Source: Gemmatimonadales bacterium UBA7889 (GTDB taxonomy: Bacteria; Gemmatimonadota; Gemmatimonadetes; Longimicrobiales; Gaopeijiaceae). From it: a DNA stretch of 27,800 nt. How positions within the stretch are numbered: the first letter of the stretch is position 1; each line of letters starts with the position of its first letter. Below the pieces are notes generated by a model. It had not been told where the DNA came from. It did no database searches and was given only the letters and a program-made list of their open reading frames with translations. Positions 1 to 7,551 of this stretch are shown here, in pieces. The position numbers were made by a program, and so were the translations under genes. The stretch lies in NCBI GenBank assembly GCA_002501085.1, contig DLRL01000097.1, positions 1-27,800 on the forward strand, given 5' to 3'.

Positions 1-298
1 GATTAACAGTCTGACCACCATCTGCCCCTACATTTATCACGGTTCGATAGCCACTGTGGGACAGGCCTTCATCTTTAGCAATCTCTTTAGCGGTAAGCAT
101 GATGTGTCCCATAAGGTTAAGGTTTTCATCAGCGACTGATGCAAGCGAGTCCAAGTGCTGTTTGGGAATTACTAGAATATGGATAGGTGCCTGAGGGTTA
201 ATGTCATGAAATGCAAGCACTTCATCGTCTTGGTACAAGATATCTGCCGGAACATCCCCGACGACAATTTTGCAGAAGAGACATTCATTAGCAGCCAT
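1..298 (-). CDS. HIT-family (histidine triad) protein, partial at window edge
   Basis: Translating the minus strand from the ATG at 298 gives an open frame of 99 codons running off the left edge. It begins MAANECLFCKIVVGDVPA and continues with a segment of the type FHDINPQAPIHILVIPKQHL. Cys-x-x-Cys near the start, followed by the DINPQAP..HILVIPK segment, is the hallmark N-terminal half of Hint-type HIT proteins, which hydrolyse purine nucleoside phosphoramidates in the cytosol. The triad itself (HxHxHxx) would lie just beyond base 1, so catalytic competence cannot be judged. A GGAAG sequence 8 bases upstream of the ATG is a plausible ribosome-binding site. The gene lies 198 bases downstream of prmA on the same strand. 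HIT family is firm; the exact subfamily is inference. Confidence 0.88.
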   Translation of the reverse strand, partial: MAANECLFCKIVVGDVPADILYQDDEVLAFHDINPQAPIHILVIPKQHLDSLASVADENLNLMGHIMLTAKEIAKDEGLSHSGYRTVINVGADGGQTVN

Positions 299-496
299 AA
301 AGTGTGCTTCCAAGTAGAGGGATGAGAAGGCGTAATAGTCCGCCTAACCGATCTTGTGGGTGGTTGGAACGGAGCGCAATGGCAGGACTGATCACCGTGT
401 ATGGCCGAGTTTTTATATTGAAAAAACCCACTCATGAAGAGCTGCTTTTCTTACATTTATAGGTTCCAAGATAGGCTGCCAACTACGTAGAGTATC
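299..496. other. Intergenic region between prmA and the HIT gene
   Basis: These 198 bases hold no gene I can support. On the minus strand there is a weak GCTC/GAGT stem followed by GGGTTTTTT (about 421-442), which could be a poor terminator after prmA, and AT-rich TATAAA-like sequences that could belong to a promoter for the HIT gene. Neither is strong enough to call. Confidence 0.4.
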
Positions 497-1369
497 TCAA
501 ACATTCTTGAATAAACCACTTGTCCATTCGCCGTCACGGTCGACTTCGGCGCACCTAAACCCTTCAGCTCTTGTATTCTCGAGAAAGCGAGGCCATTCCA
601 TTGAGAGGATACCTGACATAACTAACCACCCGTCTTCGATTAGTGCATTACGGAAAGCAGGAAGAAACGAGCACAGAACACCGGTCTCTATGTTCGCGAC
701 AATACCGTCAACGGGTCCCATTACTTGAAGACTCTGGGCGTCAGCCCACTCCTCAACACAGTTAATTCGGCTAGATACTGCATTTTCTTCCACGTTCTTT
801 TGGAGGGCTTCAAATGACGGAGAATCCCCCTCAATTGCGATAGCTTCACTCGCACCTAGTGCCGCTGCTGCAATCGCTAATATCCCAGACCCTGAGCCAA
901 CATCTAATATTCGGTCATCAACCTGGAGAACTGAGGCAAGGAGCCTCAAGCTTCCACGAGTTGTACCGTGTTCAGCAGTTCCAAAAGCCATGCCGGGGTC
1001 AATCACGATCACGATATCGTCAGGTTCGGGATGAAATTGCACCCATGATGGACGCACTACAATACTATCTGTGATCCTTTTGGGGCCGAGTCCGCGTTTC
1101 CATTTCTCAGACCAGTCTTCATTTGCCTGCCAACGAGTTACTAGGTGGATTTCTTCATTGCCGATAGCAGAGTTGATACGAGACCTTAAGATCTCTATGA
1201 AGCCAGATAGGTCATCGGGTTCTTCAAAGTACGTGTAGAGCCAACCCTCGCGTTCGAGCACGCCCCGACCACACATCTGCACTAATGTATCCACCAAAAC
1301 CGAAGCCTCGTTATCCGTCACCGGTGCACGAATCCCTACTTCCAGCCACCGAAGTTTTGGGTACTTCAT
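497..1369 (-). CDS. prmA: Ribosomal protein L11 methyltransferase
   Basis: A 290-residue SAM-dependent methyltransferase that in the known family trimethylates ribosomal protein bL11/uL11 in the cytosol. The N-terminal ~90 residues match the substrate-recruitment domain by position. The catalytic domain shows the PrmA segment DPGMAFGTAEHGTTR (124-138), SAM motif I LDVGSGSG (155-162) and the NIETG version (226-230) of the usual NxxxxPL-type segment. Family members usually read GTGTHPTT where this protein has GTAEHGTT, a conservative departure. Length is typical. The ATG at 1369 overlaps the dnaJ stop by four bases (ATGA), so translation is probably coupled to dnaJ. The dnaJ-prmA pairing is common in bacteria. 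Confidence 0.93.
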   Translation of the reverse strand: MKYPKLRWLEVGIRAPVTDNEASVLVDTLVQMCGRGVLEREGWLYTYFEEPDDLSGFIEILRSRINSAIGNEEIHLVTRWQANEDWSEKWKRGLGPKRITDSIVVRPSWVQFHPEPDDIVIVIDPGMAFGTAEHGTTRGSLRLLASVLQVDDRILDVGSGSGILAIAAAALGASEAIAIEGDSPSFEALQKNVEENAVSSRINCVEEWADAQSLQVMGPVDGIVANIETGVLCSFLPAFRNALIEDGWLVMSGILSMEWPRFLENTRAEGFRCAEVDRDGEWTSGLFKNV

Positions 1370-2526
1370 CCTCCCGTGAACGCCTCCTTCACTCGAGACC
1401 AGAATCCCCTATGTGTTCGACGACGAATCTGCTCCGGCGCGAGTGCTTCAACACCGCGCAAGCTCCCTAGAGCCTCTTCCTGTTGGGCATTGAGATCCGT
1501 CGGCGTCCACACTACCACCCTAATAATCTGGTCTCCTCGAACATGACCATTGAGATCAGGGAGGCCAAGCTCCTTGAGATTAAGGTGGTCTCCACTCTGT
1601 ATTCCGGCAGGAATCGTGACTTGAGCAGCACCCTCGATCGTGGGCACTTGAACTTCGTCCCCGAGCGCAGCTTGACTAAAGGTTATTGGGAGTTCGTGGA
1701 AGATATCTGATCCATCGCGTGAGAATCGTGGATCATCTTCAATCTCAAGAAGTACTACGAGATCTCCTCGGGGCCCTCCCCTCGGCCCAACATTTCCGCG
1801 TCCTCTGAGCGTGAGGAAATTTTCCGCAGTCACTCCAGCCGGCACCTCTATCTCTATTTCCGTATCACCTCGGGTTCGTCCTTCACCCCTGCAAGCATTA
1901 CACAGATCCTGGATAATCCGACCTTCACCATGGCAGTTTTGACAAGGCTGAACACTCACAAACTGACCGAGAACTGACCGCTGCACATGTCGTTCTTCTC
2001 CTGCCCCGCCACAACCGGGACAAACCACCGGCTTCGTCCCAGATTTCGCACCTGACCCGCCACACGGCTCGCATTCCCCTAGGATTGAAACACGCAGAGT
2101 TTTCTTTACTCCGTGTGCAACCTCCGGAAGTGTAAGAGATACCTGCATCCGTATAGTTTTTCCTTTACGAGATGCAGTTCGTTGTGTGCGTGCACCACTT
2201 GCTCCAAGAAAATCCTCTAATCCCGAAAAACCACCAAAATCTCGCATGAAGATCTCGATTGCATCACTAAAATCGAAACCTCCCATCCCACCGGGACCAG
2301 CGGAGCCCTTAAGCCCCTGCTCGCCATAGCGGTCATACATCGATCGTTTTTCAGGATCGCGAAGGACTTCATAAGCTTCCGTGACCTGCTTGAATAGCTC
2401 TTCAGCTTCCTTAGAACCTTCATTCCGATCGGGATGATATTTGAACGCAAGTTTACGGTACCTCTTCTTGATTTCCTCGAGGTCCGCATCATGTGACAAG
2501 CCAAGTAATTCGTAATAATCAGCCAT
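1366..2526 (-). CDS. dnaJ: Chaperone protein DnaJ
   Basis: A 386-residue full-length type I J-protein, co-chaperone that stimulates DnaK ATPase and delivers unfolded clients. Residues 1-70 are the J domain with the essential HPD at 31-33. A short Gly/Phe-rich stretch follows (74-110). The zinc-binding region (152-217) holds all four CxxCxGxG repeats, in order CEPCGGSG, CPGCGGAG, CQNCHGEG and CNACRGEG. The C-terminal substrate-binding beta domains complete the protein. It lies 42 bases after hrcA and overlaps prmA by four bases. I see no clear Shine-Dalgarno before the ATG. The grpE and dnaK genes often found beside hrcA-dnaJ are absent from this window, so the DnaK partner must be encoded elsewhere. 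Confidence 0.97.
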   Translation of the reverse strand: MADYYELLGLSHDADLEEIKKRYRKLAFKYHPDRNEGSKEAEELFKQVTEAYEVLRDPEKRSMYDRYGEQGLKGSAGPGGMGGFDFSDAIEIFMRDFGGFSGLEDFLGASGARTQRTASRKGKTIRMQVSLTLPEVAHGVKKTLRVSILGECEPCGGSGAKSGTKPVVCPGCGGAGEERHVQRSVLGQFVSVQPCQNCHGEGRIIQDLCNACRGEGRTRGDTEIEIEVPAGVTAENFLTLRGRGNVGPRGGPRGDLVVLLEIEDDPRFSRDGSDIFHELPITFSQAALGDEVQVPTIEGAAQVTIPAGIQSGDHLNLKELGLPDLNGHVRGDQIIRVVVWTPTDLNAQQEEALGSLRGVEALAPEQIRRRTHRGFWSRVKEAFTGG

Positions 2527-2568
2527 TAGAAAACTGTTGGGGATGTACAGTGCGGTAGCGGACTTGGA

Positions 2569-3642
2569 TCAGCTTTGGAGCATTCGGGTGACAAGCGTCG
2601 AAGTGTAGTCAACGATCGTTACCACCTTCTCATAAGGCATACGTGTCGGGCCAATGACTCCAATTACTCCTGTAAGATCACCTGCCTGGTACTCAGAAGT
2701 CACCAGCGTGAAGTCAGCGAGTTCATTCCTATCATTCTCACCACCGATCGTGACCATAATTTGACCTCTGTGGTCGCGTTTACCCATGGTGTCTGCGAGA
2801 AGATCCCGTCTTTCAGTGAGTTCAATCAGGTTAGTTAACTGGTCACGTTCCTCGAACTCCGGTTGTGCCGCGAGGACACTCGTGTGCCCCAAAAGAATAC
2901 TTGTTCTATCCAGCTCCTGTAGATCGAAAAGTTTTGCCCCCGATTGAACAAAGATGTTCATGAACTCAGCTGCTCTGAACTCCCCCGAATGAGAATCCCG
3001 CATTCTCTCGGGGAGTGTATGGCGAATCTCTTGGAGAGTGAGCCCAGCGAGGCGCTCATTCATGGCAACTGTGACAGCAACAAGAGTTTTCTCCGGCACC
3101 TCTAGCGGTAGGTCCACATAGACCGTTCGCACCACTCCACCTCGAATCGTTGCCACGAACAGTACCCGACTTGAAGAGACCTGTATCAGCTCAATCCTCT
3201 CTAGAACTGCCGCTTCTAAGCGAGGAGCAACTGCTACACCAAGTTCGTTCGATACGAAGCTCAATGCACGTGTTGCCTTCATCACAAGACGTTCGACAAC
3301 GGAGGTGTTAGTTCCGTCAAGTTGGCGCTGAAGGGTCGTTCTTTCCTCGCCGGTAAGTCTCTGCGGGGCCATGAGCCTGTCAACGAAAAAACGATACGCG
3401 AGGTCTGTCGGTACGCGTCCCGCAGAAGTATGAGGGTGGAAGAGATATCCCTTATCCTCAAGATCACCCATGGTGCTTCGGACCGTAGCCGATGAGATAC
3501 CTAGATCAAAATTCCGAGAGACCGTTTTGCTGCCAGTCGGTTCAGCAGTCTCCACATAAGTACGCACCACCGCGTCCAAAACCTGCCGCTCACGTTCAGT
3601 GAGCTCAGCACCAGTAAACTCTGTCCTTTCCAAAACAGTCAT
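2569..3642 (-). CDS. hrcA: Heat-inducible transcription repressor HrcA
   Basis: A 357-residue HrcA repressor. In the known family it binds CIRCE operators (TTAGCACTC-N9-GAGTGCTAA) to repress groE and dnaK operons, with activity tuned by GroEL. The N-terminal winged helix is recognisable: LTERERQVLDAVVRTYVET, then the GSKTVSR and SSATVRSTMGDLEDKGYL segments, then TSAGRVPTDLAYRFFVD. The C-terminal GAF-like and dimerisation regions follow and end in DYTSTLVTRML. I chose the ATG at 3642 because it precedes the conserved domain closely and avoids overlap with hemW. An ATG at 3693 (with a TTG just before it) would add 17 residues and overlap the hemW end by 20 bases; neither start has a strong ribosome-binding site. 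No CIRCE copy is visible in the window. Confidence 0.93.
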   Translation of the reverse strand: MTVLERTEFTGAELTERERQVLDAVVRTYVETAEPTGSKTVSRNFDLGISSATVRSTMGDLEDKGYLFHPHTSAGRVPTDLAYRFFVDRLMAPQRLTGEERTTLQRQLDGTNTSVVERLVMKATRALSFVSNELGVAVAPRLEAAVLERIELIQVSSSRVLFVATIRGGVVRTVYVDLPLEVPEKTLVAVTVAMNERLAGLTLQEIRHTLPERMRDSHSGEFRAAEFMNIFVQSGAKLFDLQELDRTSILLGHTSVLAAQPEFEERDQLTNLIELTERRDLLADTMGKRDHRGQIMVTIGGENDRNELADFTLVTSEYQAGDLTGVIGVIGPTRMPYEKVVTIVDYTSTLVTRMLQS

Positions 3643-3673
3643 AGTCGAAGATCGAGTGTTGTTGATTCCAGCG

Positions 3674-4825
3674 TCAACCCGCCGGAGCACCATCAAGCTC
3701 TAAAGTAAGTCGGTCCAGCAGAAGCCAACCCTCCGCAGTAAGGCGCACTCTTCCATCCTCAAGGACGCTCCAGCCTTCCTGTGCCCAGGACTCGACGATT
3801 ACCCGCTGTGGGTCATCTAGATCCTTTAACCGCAGCCCCAATGCTGTTCGCAGACCCAGCCATAATTGCTCTAGCGATCTAGAGGCTATATCAAGGTGCT
3901 CACCTTTCCCCCAAGTAATTCCTGTCCCTGTGGCCAAGACATTATATGCACCCCAATCTCTGACATTCCAGCGACGGTAGGATTCCGAGTAACTGTGGGC
4001 AGAGTTGCCCAAACCTAGATAAGGACTTCCACCCCAGTATGCGGAGTTATGTCTTGATTCAAACCCTGGGTGGCTGAAGCTGGAGACTTCATAATGTTGA
4101 TACCCGGCAGCTCTTAGTAACTCTACGGCAGTCAGGTATTCATCCCTGTATTGCCCTTCATCAACAGGGAACTCACTACCGTCTTTGATTGATCGACCTA
4201 ATGGGGTGTCAGGCTCTACGCTGAGTCCGTACAAGCTGATATGTGGAACGTCTAGTTCTAACACCTTGAACAAATCAGTGCGCCAACACCGCTTTAGTCG
4301 GGACGGCAACCCAAAGATTAGATCAACGCTGAGATTAGAGATCCCTACTTCCTTTATTGCATTGACCGCCTGTACTGCGCCGTCTGGCCCGTGCAGGCGC
4401 CCCATCCAGGTGAGGGCTTTTGTATCAAAGCTTTGCACACCCAGACTCATCCGATTCACACCAGTATTGTACCAACTTTCAACTAAATCATGCGTGACAG
4501 TCTCGGGGTTAGCCTCCGCAGTCCACTCGAGCTCAGGATCTTCGAGCCGGCTATATCCAATTACTTCTGCAAGGCCCTTCATCGCTTGAGGGCCAAGCAG
4601 GGATGGGGTGCCACCTCCCACATATAGGGTTTTTAGTGCCTCAGAGATGGTGAAAACACCCTCTCGTTCGACTGCTGTCAGTTCACCCGAGAGTGCTCTT
4701 GTCCAGGCACTGAGATTGTCGGAGGAATTCACCTCTACAGCAAAATCACAATAGAAACAACGTCTTGAACAAAATGGTGCGTGCACGTAAATGGATGAGA
4801 CCGTAACCTTATTCAGGGTACCCAT
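3674..4825 (-). CDS. hemW: HemW-type radical SAM protein (haem chaperone; formerly coproporphyrinogen III oxidase-like)
   Basis: A 383-residue radical SAM protein. The 4Fe-4S-binding cysteines are C19, C23 and C26 in PFCSRRCFYCDF, and the SAM-binding GGGTPS lies at 70-75. Downstream segments NRMSLGVQSFD, SVDLIFGLP and HYEVSSFS are typical of HemW. Family members once annotated as oxygen-independent coproporphyrinogen oxidases are now regarded as haem chaperones; true HemN oxidases are longer and have a different N-terminus, so I favour HemW. The ATG at 4825 lies inside the end of obgE (13-base overlap). The hemW-hrcA-dnaJ order is common in several phyla. Distinguishing haem chaperone from another radical SAM role is by family only. 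Confidence 0.92.
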   Translation of the reverse strand: MGTLNKVTVSSIYVHAPFCSRRCFYCDFAVEVNSSDNLSAWTRALSGELTAVEREGVFTISEALKTLYVGGGTPSLLGPQAMKGLAEVIGYSRLEDPELEWTAEANPETVTHDLVESWYNTGVNRMSLGVQSFDTKALTWMGRLHGPDGAVQAVNAIKEVGISNLSVDLIFGLPSRLKRCWRTDLFKVLELDVPHISLYGLSVEPDTPLGRSIKDGSEFPVDEGQYRDEYLTAVELLRAAGYQHYEVSSFSHPGFESRHNSAYWGGSPYLGLGNSAHSYSESYRRWNVRDWGAYNVLATGTGITWGKGEHLDIASRSLEQLWLGLRTALGLRLKDLDDPQRVIVESWAQEGWSVLEDGRVRLTAEGWLLLDRLTLELDGAPAG

Positions 4826-5835
4826 GCTTGGTCGCCCTCGTCACCCGTTGGTTCTTCAGAGGGACGACTCGCCTTCCAAAGGGCTGTCAAGAAATCATCT
4901 AACCCTCGGTTAGTTGACGATGAAACCCCGAAAACTGCCCAAGCACCTTGGGCCTGAAACTTCGGCAACTCAGCATCTGGAGGAAGAAGGTCTGTCTTCG
5001 TTAGTACTACACAGAACGGAGCTGTGGCGAGTTCTGGAGAATAGGCTTCGAGTTCAGCTCTTAGGGCCTGGAATGCTTGTTGAATATTCTCCGTATCCAC
5101 TGGAATCATCAGCGCGAGAGTTCGGGTCCGTTCAATGTGGCGCAGAAACTTATGGCCTAGGCCCCTTCCCTGGTGTGCTCCTTCTATAATTCCAGGAATA
5201 TCCGCAATCACAAATGACTGGAAATCACGGAGTCTTACAACACCGAGATTCGGCTCCAACGTGGTGAACGGGTAGTCGGCAACCTTCGGTCTTGCATCGG
5301 TGACTGTCGCCAAGAATGTGGATTTCCCAGCATTCGGCTCACCGACCAGTCCCACATCCGCAATCAGCTTAAGTTCAAGCCGAATCCGGCGTTCCTCACC
5401 ATCTTCACCAGCCTCCCAATGGCGTGGAGCCTGGCGTGTTGGTGTCTTGAAATGGGTATTGCCACGACCCCCTCGTCCGCCAGACGCGATTATCAGATGC
5501 TCTCCGTCTTCTAAGAGTTCGCCAAGAGGATCCCCTGAATCAACGTCAAAAACTACCGTCCCTCTCGGAACCTTCAGGATCAGATCTTCACCGGACCGAC
5601 CTGTTTGGTTTTTTCCTCCGCCGTGCTTCCCTCGATCCGCTTTATAGTGCCGTCGATATGAATAATCGAGCAATGTCGTAAGCTGCGCGTCCGCCTTTAG
5701 CAGAACGTCCCCACCTTTCCCACCATCCCCACCAGCAGGTCCACCGCGTGGGACTCCTTTTTCGCGGCGGAAAGCGTTCGATCCAGCGCCACCTGTGCCC
5801 GCTTTCACTTCGATTACTGCATGATCTATAAACAC
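4813..5835 (-). CDS. obgE: GTPase Obg
   Basis: A 340-residue ribosome-associated GTPase involved in large-subunit assembly and growth control. The glycine-rich Obg fold covers about residues 1-158, including KAGTGGAGSNAFRREKGVPR. The G domain follows: P-loop GEPNAGKS (165-172), the TT of G2 near 191-192, DIPG (212-215), G4 TKTD (279-282) and SSS near 305-307 as G5. The protein stops soon after the G domain with an acidic tail, so the C-terminal OCT domain of Bacillus-type Obg is absent, as in many lineages. Translation starts at GTG (5835), the only start fitting the conserved N-terminus MFIDHAVIEVKAG. A GGTGGG sequence just upstream can act as ribosome-binding site. It is three bases from the upstream CMD-like gene. 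Confidence 0.96.
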   Translation of the reverse strand: MFIDHAVIEVKAGTGGAGSNAFRREKGVPRGGPAGGDGGKGGDVLLKADAQLTTLLDYSYRRHYKADRGKHGGGKNQTGRSGEDLILKVPRGTVVFDVDSGDPLGELLEDGEHLIIASGGRGGRGNTHFKTPTRQAPRHWEAGEDGEERRIRLELKLIADVGLVGEPNAGKSTFLATVTDARPKVADYPFTTLEPNLGVVRLRDFQSFVIADIPGIIEGAHQGRGLGHKFLRHIERTRTLALMIPVDTENIQQAFQALRAELEAYSPELATAPFCVVLTKTDLLPPDAELPKFQAQGAWAVFGVSSSTNRGLDDFLTALWKASRPSEEPTGDEGDQAWVP

Positions 5836-5838
5836 GAT

Positions 5839-6459
5839 TCACCCACCTACAGCAGCACGCGATTGGAGAGCTTTCCAAGTTTTCCAGCCCCGAGCAGCAA
5901 CATCATCCTCAGCATATCCGAGTCCGATCTCGAGCGCCCGTAAAACTTGCCAGACGTGCGCGCCAACGTTGAGTGCACCTCGGAGATGAGAATAGAGTTG
6001 CTTTGGGACGTCTAATACAGCTAGAAGCGCAACGATGCATAGTTCGCGCTCCACCAGTGAAAGGTCCGAACGCCCCAGGACCTTGCCGTATCCCTCCTGG
6101 ACCATCCATTGCTCCAAGTCTGGATGGAGCCTGCGTATATGTGCCCGAAGCTCAGCGTACTGATCGCCATAAACAGCACCGCAAATCTCCTGTCCACGAA
6201 CTGTCCAAGTGTCACGGTCTTCTAGTGATTTTATAGAAGTGTTCGGTCCAATCCTTTCACGCCATAGAGCCATCACGTTTAACGCTATGGGATAACCAAG
6301 AAAGAGGTAACTTTGAAGGATTACCTCTTCGACTTGGACAGCATCTGCTCGAGTGGCTATCAAGTTGAAGTGCTTTGAGAGTTCATCGGCCTGGCGACTG
6401 GCAATGACAGCACTAAGACGCACCAGCATCTCGACTGATGGTTGCAAATGCTGGCTCAT
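5839..6459 (-). CDS. Carboxymuconolactone decarboxylase (CMD)/AhpD-like family protein
   Basis: A 206-residue all-helical protein resembling two tandem CMD-type units. The first half contains VEEVILQSYLFLGYPIALN (about 41-59), and the second contains ERELCIVALLAVLDVPKQL followed by YSHLRGALNVGA. These match the alternating helix pattern of gamma-carboxymuconolactone decarboxylase and AhpD relatives. The CxxC redox motif of AhpD is absent: the cysteines are isolated (EIC and ELC), so peroxidase-reductase activity is unlikely. The histidine of SHLRGALN is the most likely functional residue. It sits five bases after the asparaginase gene and three bases before obgE, so it is clearly in an operon, but the neighbours do not reveal a pathway. 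Specific function unknown. Confidence 0.72.
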   Translation of the reverse strand: MSQHLQPSVEMLVRLSAVIASRQADELSKHFNLIATRADAVQVEEVILQSYLFLGYPIALNVMALWRERIGPNTSIKSLEDRDTWTVRGQEICGAVYGDQYAELRAHIRRLHPDLEQWMVQEGYGKVLGRSDLSLVERELCIVALLAVLDVPKQLYSHLRGALNVGAHVWQVLRALEIGLGYAEDDVAARGWKTWKALQSRAAVGG

Positions 6460-6464
6460 GGCAA

Positions 6465-7451
6465 CTAAAACTCCAGATGAAAAGCCGGCCTGATCTCACC
6501 AACTGCTTCACCCCGAGTATTATATACTATCGGATTACCGTGGTGGCTGATCGCGGTGACGGCTGCCTCTGTAAGAACACCGAGCTCCTCAAGAACCTTC
6601 ACAAGAGCTACCTCAACTGCCCGACGTCCTCCGTCTTCAACTTTGATTGCGAAACCAAGCCCTGAGGCTGGGATCCCTCCAATATATGTCCCCTCTGCTC
6701 CGAGCTTCACAAAAGCTTTCCCTGCCGCCGCCTCGATAACTTGGGTGCATGCCCGTCCCGTCCCACCAACCATGAAAGGATGTGTAGTCATTGCCCGGAC
6801 GATTTCCGCGGGCCCCTCATTATCAGCCGCCGCGACAGAGAACCGTGCGAATGACTTAGCAATCTGCAATAAAGGAACAGCAAAACAGACCACACCGCAT
6901 CCATCTACTCCTGTAACGACTTCAGCTTCACCAAGCCCCGTCCACCTGAGAATCTCCCGCAACATACGATCCTGCACGGGGTGACCAGGTAGATGATAGT
7001 CTACCGGATCCCATCCCATGCCCACTGCTAGTGCTAGCATTCCTGCATGCTTACCAGAACAGTTGTTATGGATCGGCATAGCTCGGCCACCAAGCATCAA
7101 GAGCTCCTGGCTAGCATTAGCACCAAATGGAAGCTGAGAACCACACCGGATTAGTGCCTCATCTACACCGATCTTGGAAAGAATCGACCGGGCCGTTGTA
7201 ACATGTTCAGGTTCGCCCTCGTGTGAGGCACAACAAAGAGCAAGCTCCGGAAGAGAAATTCCAAATCTTCTAACTACCCCCTCCTCTACAAGCGGAAGCG
7301 CCTGGAAGGGCTTTGCTGCAGATCTATAATAAGTTAGCCCGTCTCCGTTACCCGCCCTGGCAACCACTCTCCCATGGGCATCAGCAACCGCAACGTGAAC
7401 AGTATGTCGTGCTTCCACGACATCGCCTCGCAGGACTTCCACGACACTCAT
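6465..7451 (-). CDS. L-asparaginase, class 3 (Rhizobium etli ReAV/AnsA type)
   Basis: A 328-residue member of the asparaginase II (PF06089-type) family, which hydrolyses L-asparagine to aspartate and ammonia and is unrelated to E. coli AnsA/AnsB. Motifs visible are YRSAAKPFQALPLV (S44, K47), CASHEGE (S76), NNCSGKHAGM (C131, K134) and VDGCGV (C185). From memory, the R. etli enzyme uses two Ser-Lys pairs (S48-K51, S80-K263) and a metal site of C135, K138 and C189; the residues here align with a constant offset of four. K270 in GFAIKVEDG is the probable second catalytic lysine. Full length, no signal peptide, so cytosolic. The ATG at 7451 fits the family N-terminus, but no Shine-Dalgarno lies directly before it. 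Confidence 0.9.
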   Translation of the reverse strand: MSVVEVLRGDVVEARHTVHVAVADAHGRVVARAGNGDGLTYYRSAAKPFQALPLVEEGVVRRFGISLPELALCCASHEGEPEHVTTARSILSKIGVDEALIRCGSQLPFGANASQELLMLGGRAMPIHNNCSGKHAGMLALAVGMGWDPVDYHLPGHPVQDRMLREILRWTGLGEAEVVTGVDGCGVVCFAVPLLQIAKSFARFSVAAADNEGPAEIVRAMTTHPFMVGGTGRACTQVIEAAAGKAFVKLGAEGTYIGGIPASGLGFAIKVEDGGRRAVEVALVKVLEELGVLTEAAVTAISHHGNPIVYNTRGEAVGEIRPAFHLEF

Positions 7452-7551
7452 TAATCAGTCTGGATATGGGTTGAATGACCGAGTCGGGTTAAACCCCAGG
7501 CATAGTGTGATGAGATAATTTCCTCCGATAAGACAGAATACCGCGTTAAAA

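Noticed and set aside
421..442. Weak stem followed by six T on the minus strand after prmA
   Set aside because: The stem is only about four base pairs with a mismatch; too weak to call a terminator.
7452..7530. Possible tiny leader peptide before the asparaginase gene, with GGAGG upstream and a TAATG junction
   Set aside because: The frame after GGAGG starts with ATT rather than ATG/GTG/TTG, and about 22 codons are too few to judge without conservation.
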